A DNA stretch of 64,000 nucleotides from Mesorhizobium huakuii (GCF_014189455.1 NZ_CP050296.1:4336001-4400000); one strand, 5' to 3'; shown: positions 22,701-30,126, numbered from the stretch's first letter. Made by a program: numbers and translations. The notes: generated by a model not told the origin, from the letters alone.

Positions 22701-24465
22701 CAAACAGGGGAATAACTCTGAGCCAAGCACTGTCACCATAACGTTTACTACGGCCGTCCATACGAATTTTGCCAATCTATCTGACGTGATGCATGTATCT
22801 GGCCTGCCAAATGTCAGCGTGATCGCAGGGTCGGGAAGCTTCAACGCAGCCCACACTCAGTATACATTCCTCGTCGACAAAGGCGCTGGAAGCAACAATG
22901 GATCGTCCTACACCCTTAATATCGATGCCGGAGCATTCTCGGATAATGCAGGTCATACGAACGCAGCCGCGACCCAAGGCGGCCTCAAACCCGCCGGCAC
23001 GTCCGGCGAGCCCATCAACCTTGCCCTGACCGATCCATCGCATGAAGGTGCACTCATCACCGTCACGGTGAAGGACGTGCCTTCGGGCTGGACCATTGAC
23101 GGCGCGACCCATAATGCCGACGGAAGCTGGACCACACAGACCAACGACTTGCACGGACTGACAGTCACCACGCCGCCCGAATTCACCGGGGCAGCCGTGC
23201 TCGATGTCCAGATGACCTGGATCAACGCCGACGGCACTGTGGGCACTGCGTCGATTGCCGACAATGTCGAGGCCTACGTGCCGGGTTCGCCGATCTTTGC
23301 CTGGTCAGGTGACGACGTGCTCACCGGCTCCCACGGCAACGATCTCTTCGTCTTCTCGCAACCGATCGGCGCTGACACGGTGCACAATTTCGATGCGGCG
23401 GCCGATCAGATCGATCTCATCGGCTACAACGGATTGGCCGACTTTGCCGACCTCCAGACGCATATCGCCGACGATGCCAACGGCAATGCGGTGATAACGC
23501 TCGGCGACGGACAGTCCATCACGCTGGACGGCGTACATTCGAACGCGCTGACTGGAAGCAATTTCGTCTTCGACCAGACGCCGGTGGTCAACAATTCAGG
23601 CACCATGACGATCGGCGACGGCGCCCTGCTGCCGCTGAGCGGCATAATCAACAACAGCGGCCTCATCTCGCTCGACTCGACCGGTAGCGACACGCTGCTT
23701 CAGGTCATCCAGCACGGCGTGACCTTGCAGGGCGGGGGGCAGATCCTGCTCTCCGACAGCGCCGCCAACATCATCTCCGGCACCGCGCCGGACGTCACTC
23801 TGGTCAATGTCGACAATACGATCTCCGGCGCCGGCCAGTTGGGCGGCGGCATGCTCAGCCTCGACAACAGGGGCACCATTATCGCCTCCGGCTCGAATGC
23901 CCTGGTCATCGATACCGGAGGCAGTGTCGTCACCAACTCCGGGACGCTGGAAGCAATGGGTTCCGGCGGTCTGACGATCACCGGCGGCCTGGCGAATTCA
24001 GGCATGCTGTGGGCCAATGGCGGCGACATCGTTATCCACGGCCAGGTCACCGGCACCGGCGATGCCACGATCGGTAATTTGTCGAAGCTTGAGTTTGACG
24101 GCGCCTCGTCGACGGACGTCACCTTCGGGCACGATGCTGCCGGTACGCTGCAACTCAACGATTCCTTCGACTACAGCGGACGGATCGGCGGCATCACCAA
24201 TGATGACAGGCTGGACCTCGCCGATATCCTCTTCGGTGCGGGAACGGCGGCCGTCTATCAGGCAAATCAGGATGGCAGTGGCGGAACTCTGACTGTTTCG
24301 GATGGCACCCACGGCACCGCGTTGCATCTGTTGGGCGCCTATGATGCGAACGGCTTCAAGCTTGCCGATGACGGCCAGGGCCACACGGTCGTTTCGTATA
24401 ATCCGGCGGAATTCACGCTGACAGGCATCGGCAGCGGGGCGGTTTCAAGCGACTTGGTGATGTGA
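13798..24465 (+). CDS. Giant VCBS/cadherin-like repeat adhesin, type I secreted
   Basis: 3,555 residues if read from ATG 13798, which follows AAAGGGG; an in-frame TTG at 13792 would add two. Order: unique N-terminus (1 to about 160); one divergent VCBS-like unit; six 117-residue units (276-977); twelve 105-residue units (978-2237); five more 117-residue units (2238-2822); one diverged unit (to about 2955); an Ig-like stretch; a haemolysin-type GDDVLTGSHGNDLFVF motif near 3170; and a glycine/asparagine-rich C-terminal region. There is no Sec signal peptide. Each unit ends in GTND and is rich in Asp/Asn, as in Ca2+-binding VCBS and cadherin-like repeats. Known relatives are biofilm or host-contact adhesins. 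The stop overlaps the exporter start by four bases (GTGA), so secretion by that transporter is likely. Attachment target unknown. Confidence 0.9.
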   Translation: MASKIADAGGTTVSFSNTPQANDDVFNLTEDTVVLASGSQTIIVLDVMANDQGGNAKSLFSVDDGVSASTATKQYAPIDLTSQDVQATGVSAWESIGGGVSIRINNGKVEMDLSGYLAAHGFASLQAMGAGDQINETFTYAIKLGSGTLSWASVSVNIQGTNDGAIITAVPGADLTVVEAGGVANGTLNDPNAHGQLIITDPDVGQNHFQAPPSLQGTYGTFTFDTTTGVWAYTLNQTLADPLTQGQPVTDTLTVKSADGTVSYNIVVNITGTNDAPVAIANVNSVKEDTAPNPVSGNVLTNDTDVDTGDTHTVSAVNGSAGNVGADLLGTYGTLHLNSNGTYTYTLDNSKASVQALAEGASVTDVFTYTNSDNHGGSSNSSLTITVNGTNDGPVAVADTNSVKEDTAPNPVSGNVLTNDTDVDTGDTHTVSAVNGSAGNVGADLLGTYGTLHLNSNGTYTYTLDNSKASVQALAEGASVTDVFTYTNADNHGGSSNSSLTITVNGTNDGPIAVADTNSVKEDTAPNPVSGNVLTNDTDVDTGDTHTVSAVNGSAGNVGADLLGTYGTLHLNSNGTYTYTLDNSKASVQALAEGASVTDVFSYTNADNHGGSSNSSLTITVNGTNDGPVAVADTNSVKEDTAPNPVSGNVLTNDTDVDTGDTHTVSAVNGSAGNVGADLLGTYGTLHLNSNGTYTYTLDNSKASVQALAEGASVTDVFSYTNADNHGGSSSSSLTITVNGTNDGPIAVADTNSVKEDTAPNPVSGNVLTNDTDVDTGDTHSVTAVNGSGGNVGADIAGTYGTLHLNSNGTYTYTLDNSKASVQALAEGASVTDVFSYTNADNHGGSSNSSLTITVNGTNDGPIAVADTNSVKEDTAPNPVSGNVLTNDTDVDTGDTHTVSAVNGSGGNVGADIAGTYGTLHLNSDGTYTYTLDNSKASVQALAEGTSVTDVFSYTNSDNHGGSSNSSLTVTINGTNDGPVITSGVQTGSVTEDTQLTATGQVQASDVDNGDHQTYSGDNTGTYGSFVIDPATGAWTYTLDNAAHQNLAQGESHTDTFTVTVTDDFGATTTQDVTITINGTNDGPVITSGVQTGSVTEDTQLTATGQVQASDVDNGDHQTYSGDNTGSYGSFVIDPATGAWTYTLDNAAHQNLAQGESHTDTFTVTVTDDFGATTTQDVTITINGTNDGPVITSGVQTGSVTEDTQLTATGQVQASDVDNGDHQTYSGDNTGSYGSFVIDPATGAWTYTLDNAAHQNLAQGESHTDTFTVTVTDDFGATTTQDVTITINGTNDGPVITSGVQTGSVTEDTQLTATGQVQASDVDNGDHQTYSGDNTGSYGSFVIDPATGAWTYTLDNAAHQNLAQGESHTDTFTVTVTDDFGATTTQDVTITINGTNDGPVITSGVQTGSVTEDTQLTATGQVQASDVDNGDHQTYSGDNTGSYGSFVIDPATGAWTYTLDNAAHQNLAQGESHTDTFTVTVTDDFGATTTQDVTITINGTNDGPVITSGVQTGSVTEDTQLTATGQVQASDVDNGDHQTYSGDNTGSYGSFVIDPATGAWTYTLDNAAHQNLAQGESHTDTFTVTVTDDFGATTTQDVTITINGTNDGPVITSGVQTGSVTEDTQLTATGQVQASDVDNGDHQTYSGDNTGSYGSFVIDPATGAWTYTLDNAAHQNLAQGESHTDTFTVTVTDDFGATTTQDVTITINGTNDGPVITSGVQTGSVTEDTQLTATGQVQASDVDNGDHQTYSGDTTGSYGSFVIDPATGAWTYTLDNAAHQNLAQGESHTDTFTVTVTDDFGATTTQDVTITINGTNDGPVITSGVQTGSVTEDTQLTATGQVQASDVDNGDHQTYSGDTTGSYGSFVIDPATGAWTYTLDNAAHQNLAQGESHTDTFTVTVTDDFGATTTQDVTITINGTNDGPVITSGVQTGSVTEDTQLTATGQVQASDVDNGDHQTYSGDTTGSYGSFVIDPATGAWTYTLDNAAHQNLAQGESHTDTFTVTVTDDFGATTTQDVTITINGTNDGPVITSGVQTGSVTEDTQLTATGQVQASDVDNGDHQTYSGDNTGSYGSFVIDPATGAWTYTLDNAAHQNLAQGESHTDTFTVTVTDDFGATTTQDVTITINGTNDGPVITSGVQTGSVTEDTQLTATGQVQASDVDNGDHQTYSGDNTGSYGSFVIDPATGAWTYTLDNAAHQNLAQGESHTDTFTVTVTDDFGATTTQDVTITINGTNDGPVAVADTNSVKEDTAPNPVSGNVLTNDTDVDTGDTHTVSAVNGSAGNVGADLLGTYGTLHLNSNGTYTYTLDNSKASVQALAEGASVTDVFTYTNADNHGGSSNSSLTITVNGTNDGPVAVADTNSVKEDTAPNPVSGNVLTNDTDVDTGDTHTVSAVNGSAGNVGADLLGTYGTLHLNSNGTYTYTLDNSKASVQALAEGASVTDVFSYTNADNHGGSSSSSLTITVNGTNDGPIAVADTNSVKEDTAPNPVSGNVLTNDTDVDTGDTHSVTAVNGSGGNVGADIAGTYGTLHLNSNGTYTYTLDNSKASVQALAEGASVTDVFSYTNADNHGGSSNSSLTITVNGTNDGPIAVADTNSVKEDTAPNPVSGNVLTNDTDVDTGDTHTVSAVNGSAGNVGADLLGTYGTLHLNSNGTYTYTLDNSKASVQALAEGASVTDVFTYTNADNHGGSSNSSLTITVNGTNDGPIAVADTNSVKEDTAPNPVSGNVLTNDTDVDTGDTHTVSAVNGSAGNVGADLLGTYGTLHLNSNGTYTYTLDNSKASVQALAEGASVTDVFTYTNADNHGGSSTANLTITVNGTNDNGAPVAVADTNWAKEDTNTSATGNVLQTLAHAGAPSGTFSDHADTDPDADTLAVSALSGGIDNGTTFTKTGTYGTVVITKATGAYTYTLANAQANVQALAAGQTVTDSFTYTVSDGHGGTASANLAVTVFGTDEVTPGLITLVADGKQGNNSEPSTVTITFTTAVHTNFANLSDVMHVSGLPNVSVIAGSGSFNAAHTQYTFLVDKGAGSNNGSSYTLNIDAGAFSDNAGHTNAAATQGGLKPAGTSGEPINLALTDPSHEGALITVTVKDVPSGWTIDGATHNADGSWTTQTNDLHGLTVTTPPEFTGAAVLDVQMTWINADGTVGTASIADNVEAYVPGSPIFAWSGDDVLTGSHGNDLFVFSQPIGADTVHNFDAAADQIDLIGYNGLADFADLQTHIADDANGNAVITLGDGQSITLDGVHSNALTGSNFVFDQTPVVNNSGTMTIGDGALLPLSGIINNSGLISLDSTGSDTLLQVIQHGVTLQGGGQILLSDSAANIISGTAPDVTLVNVDNTISGAGQLGGGMLSLDNRGTIIASGSNALVIDTGGSVVTNSGTLEAMGSGGLTITGGLANSGMLWANGGDIVIHGQVTGTGDATIGNLSKLEFDGASSTDVTFGHDAAGTLQLNDSFDYSGRIGGITNDDRLDLADILFGAGTAAVYQANQDGSGGTLTVSDGTHGTALHLLGAYDANGFKLADDGQGHTVVSYNPAEFTLTGIGSGAVSSDLVM
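14623..16728 (+). repeat. Block I: six tandem 351-bp repeats inside the adhesin gene
   Basis: Six in-frame copies of a 117-codon unit, boundaries after each GTND, starting at 14623, 14974, 15325, 15676, 16027 and 16378. The protein unit begins with (G/A)P(V/I)A and contains SVKEDTAPNPVSGNVLTNDT. Copies 5 and 6 carry the variant NGSGGNVGADIAGT in place of NGSAGNVGADLLGT. Confidence 0.95.
16729..20508 (+). repeat. Twelve tandem near-identical 315-bp repeats inside the adhesin gene
   Basis: Exactly 12 x 315 bp = 3,780 bp, in frame, encoding 105-residue units beginning GPVITSGVQTGSVTEDTQLT. Differences are very few: copy 1 has GTYGSF where the others have GSYGSF; copies 8-10 have GDTTG for GDNTG; copies alternate CTT/CTC in the Asn-Leu-Ala codons; copies 10 and 11 have ACA for ACG in TYTL. 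This near-identity points to recent amplification or continuing homogenisation. Confidence 0.97.
20509..22263 (+). repeat. Block II: five tandem 351-bp repeats inside the adhesin gene
   Basis: Five in-frame copies of the same 117-codon unit as block I, starting at 20509, 20860, 21211, 21562 and 21913. Copies 2 and 3 match block I copies 4 and 5 almost base for base at an offset of 5,184 bp. The last copy ends in GGSSTANLTIT and is followed by a diverged unit. Confidence 0.95.
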
Positions 24466-26225
24466 GTGAAAAGAGCCGCCGGCAGCGGCGGCTCGCCTGG
24501 CCTGACGAGTATCGAGTGGGGGTTCTGAAATTGGATAGAAAGCCTAGAATTGTGAAGGATGCGCTTCGGGCATGCCGCCGCTATTTCCTGGTTGTGGCAG
24601 CATTCAGCCTGGCGATCAATCTGCTCTACCTCGCCTCGCCACTCTATATGCTGCAGATTTACGACCGAGTGGTCACCAGCGGCAGCGAAACCACGTTGGT
24701 GATGCTGACCCTGGTATTGCTTGCGGCCTTCCTTTCGCTGGCCGGCCTCGATTTGGTGCGCGCCTGGATTCTGACGCGTGCCAGCGCGCGGCTCGACCGG
24801 CTGCTGTCGGCAAGGATCCTCGCCGCGTCGGTCGAGACCCCATCGCCTGGCTCCTCGCCGAGCCAGCCTATCCGCGACTTCGACACGTTCAGGCAGGTCA
24901 TCACCGGCAGCGGCATCCACGCCCTGTTTGACCTGCCATGGTCGCCCATCTACATCGGCATCATCTTCGTGCTGCATCCGTGGCTCGGCTTCTTCGCATT
25001 GGGCTGCTCATTGCTCTTGATCGCCATGGCGGTGCTCAACGAGTATCTCGTGCGCTCGCCGCTGAAGCAGGCAAACGAGCTGGCGACGAACAATTATAAC
25101 TTTACCGAGATGAGCCTCAGGAACGCGGAAGTCGTTCGCGCCATGGGGATGATCGACGGTCTCATCCGCCGCTGGGGGCGCGACCGCAACCTGGCGCTGC
25201 GGCGCCAGGCGGAGGCAAGCGACCGTGCCGCTTTGATGTCGGGCCTTATCCGGTTCCTGCGGCTCACCATGCAGTCGCTGATCCTCGGCCTCGGTGCCTA
25301 TCTGGTGATAGAACGGCAGATCACCGGCGGCACCATGTTCGCGGCGAGCCTCTTGCTCGGCCGGGGGCTGCAGCCTGTGGAACAGATCGTCGGCCTCTGG
25401 CGCAGCCTGCTCCTGGCGCGGGCGGCGTTGGCAAGGGTCGAGAAGCTGGTCGACGGGAGCGCGCGGGACGAAAGATCGTTCAACCTGCCGAAGCCCAGCG
25501 GCAAGATTTCGGTCGAGCAGGTCAGCTTTGCGATCGCCAGCCAGCAGAAAGTGCTTCTCCGGGACGTATCATTCCGGCTGGACGCAGGCGAGGCGCTGGG
25601 AATCGTCGGCCCTTCCGGCGCCGGCAAGTCGACGCTGGCGCGTCATCTCGCGGGCGTCATGCAGCCCAGCCGCGGCACCGTCAGGCTGGATGGGGCCGAC
25701 CTGTCGCAATGGGGGCACGACGCGCTCGGCGACCACATCGGCTACCTGCCGCAGGATATCGAACTCTTCTCCGATACGGTCGCTGCCAACATCGGCCGCT
25801 TCAAGACCAGTGTCGACCAGGAGGTGATCGACGCCGCGCGGCTCGCCGGCGTGCATGAGATGATCATTCGCCTGCCGCAAGGTTACGAGACCCAGATCGG
25901 CGAAGGCGGCGCAGTTCTTTCAGGAGGATACCGGCAACGGATCGCTCTTGCCCGGGCGGTGTTCGGAATGCCGAAACTGATCATTCTCGACGAGCCGAGC
26001 TCCAATCTCGACGCCGATGGCGATCGCGCGCTGAGCGACTGCGCAATTGAGCTGAAGCGCCGCGGCAGCACGGTGATCATCGTCTCGCACCGGCCCTCTA
26101 CCTTGGCGAATGTCGACAAGATCCTTCTGTTGCGCGATGGCGCCGTCGAGGCCTTCGGGATGAGAAACGAGATCGTGGCGCTGCTCAACCAGCGCGCGGC
26201 CCCAATCGCGGTGGCGACCCAATGA
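24462..26225 (+). CDS. Type I secretion ABC exporter (PrtD/HlyB family)
   Basis: 587 residues from GTG 24462, which overlaps the adhesin stop. A TTG at 24531, preceded by GTGGGGG, would give 564 residues and is a real alternative. The N-terminal membrane domain (about 40-300) opens with the family phrase LLYLASPLYMLQIYDRV. The nucleotide-binding domain has Walker A GPSGAGKST, signature LSGGYRQR and Walker B LIILDEPSSNLD. There is no C39 peptidase domain, as in exporters of proteins with C-terminal signals. With the HlyD protein behind it, it should export the adhesin. No TolC-type gene is nearby, so the outer-membrane channel must come from elsewhere. Confidence 0.93.
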   Translation: MSEKSRRQRRLAWPDEYRVGVLKLDRKPRIVKDALRACRRYFLVVAAFSLAINLLYLASPLYMLQIYDRVVTSGSETTLVMLTLVLLAAFLSLAGLDLVRAWILTRASARLDRLLSARILAASVETPSPGSSPSQPIRDFDTFRQVITGSGIHALFDLPWSPIYIGIIFVLHPWLGFFALGCSLLLIAMAVLNEYLVRSPLKQANELATNNYNFTEMSLRNAEVVRAMGMIDGLIRRWGRDRNLALRRQAEASDRAALMSGLIRFLRLTMQSLILGLGAYLVIERQITGGTMFAASLLLGRGLQPVEQIVGLWRSLLLARAALARVEKLVDGSARDERSFNLPKPSGKISVEQVSFAIASQQKVLLRDVSFRLDAGEALGIVGPSGAGKSTLARHLAGVMQPSRGTVRLDGADLSQWGHDALGDHIGYLPQDIELFSDTVAANIGRFKTSVDQEVIDAARLAGVHEMIIRLPQGYETQIGEGGAVLSGGYRQRIALARAVFGMPKLIILDEPSSNLDADGDRALSDCAIELKRRGSTVIIVSHRPSTLANVDKILLLRDGAVEAFGMRNEIVALLNQRAAPIAVATQ

Positions 26226-26244
26226 GCTGTGGCCGGAGAGATCG

Positions 26245-27582
26245 ATGAGCGACGGCGTCCTCACCTACCAAAGCCTGCCCGGCGAGGCCGGTATCCTGGC
26301 CCCGGATTCGATTCGGCTGCCGGCCTATATCGGCCTGCTGATTATATTGGCTTTTTTCGGCATTTTCGGTGGCTGGGCGGCCTTTGCCCCGCTGAATGGC
26401 GCCGTGCTCGCCGACGCCATCGTCAAGGTGGAAGGCAATCGAAAAAGCGTCCAGCACTTCGACGGTGGTACGGTGAAGGAGATCCGTGTCAAGGATGGCG
26501 ACGTCGTCAGGAAGGGCGACATCATGTTGAAACTGGACGACACCAGGATTCGGTCCGAGTTCAACCTCTATGCCCAGCAATATGCATTGTTGCGCGCAAC
26601 CGACGCCAGGATCCGGGCTGAACTGGATGGCAGCGAGGCTGTTGCCTTTCCGAAGGACATTCTCAAAGGGCACGAGGACTATCTCAAGGATGCAATGGCA
26701 AACCAGATCGCCGATCTGGAAAGCCAGCGTGCCTCGATGGCCGGCGCCAAGCAGATCCTAGAGCGGCGCATTGCCGAGCTCGAGGAGCAGATCCAGGGCA
26801 AGCAGTCTCGGGTCGAATCCTACCAGGCCCAGCTGCAATCGACGATTAACGAGAAGGCCAGCCTGTCGAAGCTGCTCACAGCTGGACTGACGACCCGCCC
26901 GCGCATCCTGGAACTGGAAAGGTCCGCCTCGGATCTGCAGGGCCTGATCGACGAGAATCTCGGCGCAATCGGCGGCAGCCAACAGAGCAAAGCCGAACTC
27001 GAGAGCCAGATCGCGCAATTGACCAATGAGCGCCGGGCCAAACTGTCGGCCATGCTGATCGATACGCAATCGAGCCTTGCCGACCTCGTGCCCAAGATGT
27101 TTGCCGCCCAGGCTGCCGTGGACCGGGCCGAAGTGCGCGCGCCTTATGATGGCCAGGTGATGGATCTCAGTGTCTTCTCGATCGGTGCGATCGTGGCGCC
27201 GGGCCAGACCATCCTCGACATCGTGCCGACCGAGAATTCACTGATCGTCCAGGCTCAGGTTCGCGTCGAGGATATATCAAACCTGCGACCCGATATGGCC
27301 GCCGAAGTTCGTTTCACATCCTACAAGCAGCGTTCGATACCCATAATCCATGGACGCGTCACCCGCATTTCGGCGGATCGAATCACCGACAGCAAGACAG
27401 GGTTTCCTTACTATCTTGCCGACGTGGCGGTCGACCCGGTGGAATTGGCCGCGGCCCCACAGATTGTCCTCTATCCGGGCATGCCGGCGTCGGTCATGAT
27501 CGTTACCGAGGAACGTACGGCACTCGACTACATTCTTGGCCCGCTGGTTGTGTCGTTCCATTCCGCGTTTCGCCAGAAATAA
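26245..27582 (+). CDS. HlyD-family type I secretion membrane fusion protein
   Basis: 445 residues, the typical size for PrtE/HlyD adaptors. One transmembrane helix near residues 30-52 follows a short cytoplasmic N-terminus. A biotinyl-lipoyl-like hairpin (KVEGNRKSVQHFDGG) precedes a long coiled coil (about 130-290). The C-terminal half returns through VRAPYDGQVMDLSV to the beta-barrel domain. It links the inner-membrane ABC exporter to an outer-membrane channel. It starts 19 bp after the exporter stop, completing an adhesin-exporter-adaptor operon, and is followed by a palindromic hairpin. Confidence 0.93.
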   Translation: MSDGVLTYQSLPGEAGILAPDSIRLPAYIGLLIILAFFGIFGGWAAFAPLNGAVLADAIVKVEGNRKSVQHFDGGTVKEIRVKDGDVVRKGDIMLKLDDTRIRSEFNLYAQQYALLRATDARIRAELDGSEAVAFPKDILKGHEDYLKDAMANQIADLESQRASMAGAKQILERRIAELEEQIQGKQSRVESYQAQLQSTINEKASLSKLLTAGLTTRPRILELERSASDLQGLIDENLGAIGGSQQSKAELESQIAQLTNERRAKLSAMLIDTQSSLADLVPKMFAAQAAVDRAEVRAPYDGQVMDLSVFSIGAIVAPGQTILDIVPTENSLIVQAQVRVEDISNLRPDMAAEVRFTSYKQRSIPIIHGRVTRISADRITDSKTGFPYYLADVAVDPVELAAAPQIVLYPGMPASVMIVTEERTALDYILGPLVVSFHSAFRQK

Positions 27583-27612
27583 CGGGTACCGCCAATCGAT
27601 TGGCGATGCCCG
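27583..27612 (+). terminator. Palindromic hairpin directly after the secretion operon
   Basis: CGGG...CCCG encloses the perfect 16-bp palindrome CGCCAATCGATTGGCG (27590-27605), beginning one base after the HlyD stop codon. It is a good operon-end hairpin, although the T run behind it (GGTTTCG) is weak. Confidence 0.5.
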
Positions 27613-27987
27613 GGTTTCGATGTCAGGCCTGTAACTGGCACGCGCCGGGGCCTGACGTCCATCAACATAAGACCCGCTCCGTCAGGGCGTAGGCGTTGAC
27701 ATGCTGACGATGGGGGCGCTGACGGTACTTTTCGAGCCGGCTTGACCGCGCCGTGGAACACCGCAAGGGTGCAAAATCGTCCGATTGGTCCCGATAGTTG
27801 GTGAGACCTCAAAATGTTTTTTGCGTCGATTTTCCCTTTAAAATCAAAAGCGTAACTTTTTGACGGATGGCGCGTCGGCTTTCGGCGCGGCAAGCGAGAA
27901 AAATCCAGATAGATCAATGACCTAGCTGGGCTGGAAACGATCGAGTGGGAATGATTCAGGCCCCTCCAAGCGTTTGAGCGAGCCTGG
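27613..27987. other. Intergenic region between the hlyD-type and ocd genes
   Basis: About 375 bp with no convincing gene. It contains one copy of a dispersed repeat (27720-27785) and an AT-rich inverted repeat GATTTT/AAAATC at 27828-27845, which could end the convergent ocd transcript. Confidence 0.45.
27720..27785. repeat. Dispersed intergenic repeat, copy 1
   Basis: The stretch beginning GGTACTTTTCGAG and running through CGCGCCGTGGAAC to AAAATCGTC is closely matched by 48058-48124. Both copies lie just past the 3' end of a transporter-type operon and share the same orientation. The element type is unknown. Confidence 0.6.
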
Positions 27988-29043
27988 TTATGCCGCCGGC
28001 TGTAAGGCCGCTCTCAGCAGCATGCCATAGAGGTCGCGTGGTTCATCGGGATCGGCAAGCAGGTCGAGCTCTTCGTAGAGGCCAGTCGCTTGCAGCTGGT
28101 CGCGTACATAGCGCAGCGCTGAAAAATCCTCGATGGCGAAGCCGACTGAATCGAACAGCGTGATCTGCTTGGCGTCTCGGCGCCCTTGCGCCTTGCCGGC
28201 GATCACTTCCCAGAGCTCGGTCACCCGATGGTTGGGATCCAGCTGCTGGATCTCGCCCTCGACGCGTGTCTGTGGCGGAAACTCGACGAAAATGTCGGAG
28301 CGCAGCAGAATGTCCTTGTGCAGTTCGGTCTTGCCGGGGCAGTCGCCGCCGACGGCGTTGATGTGGACGCCGGAGCCGACCATGTTGTCGGTGAGAATCG
28401 TGGCGCACTGCTTGTCGGCGGTGACGGTCGTGATGATCCCTGCACCTTCAACCGCTTCCTGCGCGGTTTCGCAGATGGTGATGTCAAATCCTATGCCAGC
28501 CAGGTTCTTCGCGCATTTCCGCGAGGCGGAACGATCGATGTCGTAGAGCCTGAGCCGATCGACGCCGGTCAGCGCCTTGAAGGCGATCGCCTGGAATTCC
28601 GACTGCGCACCATTGCCGATGATGGCCATTGTGCGCGCGCCGCTCGGCGCCAGATATTTGGCGGCGACAGCGGACGTTGCAGCGGTGCGCAGCGCGGTCA
28701 GGATGGTCATTTCGGTGAGCAGCATCGGGTAGCCGCTGCCGACATCGGCGAGCACGCCGAAGGCGGTGACCGTCTGCAGACCCTGACGCATGTTCTTGGG
28801 ATGGCCGTTGACATATTTGAAGCCGTAGAGGCGCCCATCGCTTGTCGGCATCAGCTCGATGACGCCGTCATGACTGTGCGAGGCGATGCGTGGCGTCTTG
28901 TCGAAAAGTACCCAGCGACGGAAGTCTTCCTCGATATAGCCGGCGAGTTCAGTCAGGAAGCGCTCGATACCGATGGCGATGACCAGCTTCATCATACGGT
29001 CGACGCTGACGAAGGGGACGATGTTCAGCTTTGCTGCGGTCAT
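27988..29043 (-). CDS. ocd: Ornithine cyclodeaminase
   Basis: 351 residues, matching the length of bacterial ornithine cyclodeaminases, which convert L-ornithine to L-proline and ammonia using bound NAD. The Rossmann motif is visible in MAIIGNGAQSEFQAIAF, and the substrate-side phrase GSGVHINAVGGDCPGKTEL is typical of this subfamily. The open frame runs further upstream, but ATG 29043 has GGGAG nearby and begins the conserved N-terminus; it lies only 2 bp after the arginase stop. The pair forms a pathway from arginine through ornithine to proline. Confidence 0.93.
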   Translation of the reverse strand: MTAAKLNIVPFVSVDRMMKLVIAIGIERFLTELAGYIEEDFRRWVLFDKTPRIASHSHDGVIELMPTSDGRLYGFKYVNGHPKNMRQGLQTVTAFGVLADVGSGYPMLLTEMTILTALRTAATSAVAAKYLAPSGARTMAIIGNGAQSEFQAIAFKALTGVDRLRLYDIDRSASRKCAKNLAGIGFDITICETAQEAVEGAGIITTVTADKQCATILTDNMVGSGVHINAVGGDCPGKTELHKDILLRSDIFVEFPPQTRVEGEIQQLDPNHRVTELWEVIAGKAQGRRDAKQITLFDSVGFAIEDFSALRYVRDQLQATGLYEELDLLADPDEPRDLYGMLLRAALQPAA

Positions 29044-29045
29044 GA

Positions 29046-29978
29046 TCAAAAGCTCCCGGAATGGCTGCGGGTCGGACGGTCCATGATACGGCGGCCCATC
29101 AGGCTCGCCGTCAGGTCGACCATCAGCGTCGCGGTTCTGCCACGCTCGTCCAGAAAGGGGTTCAACTCGACAAGGTCCAGACTGGAGACAAGGCCGCTGT
29201 CGGAGAGCATCTCCATCACCAGATGCGCCTCGCGAAACGTCGCGCCGCCGGGGACCGTGGTGCCGACTGCCGGCGCAATCGACGGATCGAGGAAGTCGAC
29301 GTCGAGACTGACATGCAGCAGCCCGTCTTCCTCGGACACACGCGCCAGGAAGGCGCGCAGCAGCGGCGCGATGCCGTGTTCGTCGATGGCGCGCATGTCG
29401 TGCACAGTCACGCCCGCCTGGTTGAGCGCGCTGCGCTCGGCCGGGTCGACACTGCGCAGACCCATGGTGCAGATACGCTTGGGATCGACCGCCGCCGGCA
29501 GATCCGGAAAATAGCCGCTGAAACCCGGCTGGCCACTGGCATAGGCGAGCGGAACACCGTGCAGATTGCCGCTGGCGGTGGTGTCGAGCGTGTGAAAATC
29601 CGGATGCGCATCGAGCCACAGCACGAACAGCGGGCGACCGGCCTCTGCGGCGCGGCGTGCGAGGCCCGACACGGTCCCGGCCGAGATCGAATGGTCGCCG
29701 CCGAGAAAGATCGGCATGGCGTCCTCGCTCGCCGCGTAGGCGGCCGCGGCAATGGCGGATGTCCAGGCCGATATTTCGGGCAGGGCCTTCAGCGCCAGAT
29801 TGCCATGCACGACGCGCCGCGCCGGAATTGCTTGGACGGCACCCATATCCTCGACGGCGTGGCCGAGGCCGGACAGCACCTCAACAAGGCCCGCGGTCCT
29901 CAGCGCACTCGGCCCCATTTCGCATCCCATTCTGCCGGCTCCGTCCTGCACCGGTGCCCCGACGATTTTGCAACGCAT
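29046..29978 (-). CDS. rocF: Arginase
   Basis: 310-residue ureohydrolase that splits L-arginine into ornithine and urea. The binuclear Mn2+ ligands are all visible: GGDHSIS, WLDAHPDFHT and SLDVDFLDPS, plus the late Glu in VELNPFLDE. The frame is open further upstream, but ATG 29978 starts the family N-terminus MRCKIVGAPVQDGAG. It is first in a two-gene operon with ocd and divergent from an Lrp-type regulator 148 bp away, the usual layout for arginine-induced arginase in rhizobia and Agrobacterium. Confidence 0.95.
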   Translation of the reverse strand: MRCKIVGAPVQDGAGRMGCEMGPSALRTAGLVEVLSGLGHAVEDMGAVQAIPARRVVHGNLALKALPEISAWTSAIAAAAYAASEDAMPIFLGGDHSISAGTVSGLARRAAEAGRPLFVLWLDAHPDFHTLDTTASGNLHGVPLAYASGQPGFSGYFPDLPAAVDPKRICTMGLRSVDPAERSALNQAGVTVHDMRAIDEHGIAPLLRAFLARVSEEDGLLHVSLDVDFLDPSIAPAVGTTVPGGATFREAHLVMEMLSDSGLVSSLDLVELNPFLDERGRTATLMVDLTASLMGRRIMDRPTRSHSGSF

Positions 29979-30043
29979 TGTTTTTCCCGCAGCCCAAATC
30001 CTGATAGCCGCGAGGAGATCATGGCGAGCCGGCGATACGAATA

Positions 30044-30077
30044 GATAGAATTGGCAATCCGGAAAGCATTCTCTATC
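30044..30077. promoter_or_regulatory. Imperfect inverted repeat between rocF and the Lrp-type gene
   Basis: GATAGAATT (30044-30052) faces CATTCTCTATC (30067-30077). The position between divergent genes and the partial symmetry suit an Lrp/AsnC-type operator. Assignment is by context only. Confidence 0.35.
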
Positions 30078-30126
30078 GTAATGGCAGCAGAACTGATCAA
30101 AATGGTAACCTCGATGGAAATGCCCG

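Noticed and set aside
26185..26673. Minus-strand frame across the start of the HlyD-type gene
   Set aside because: Antisense to a well-supported gene; no family-like sequence.
27988..29619. Extended 543-codon start for ornithine cyclodeaminase
   Set aside because: The extra N-terminus is the arginase gene read out of frame; ATG 29043 gives the normal length.
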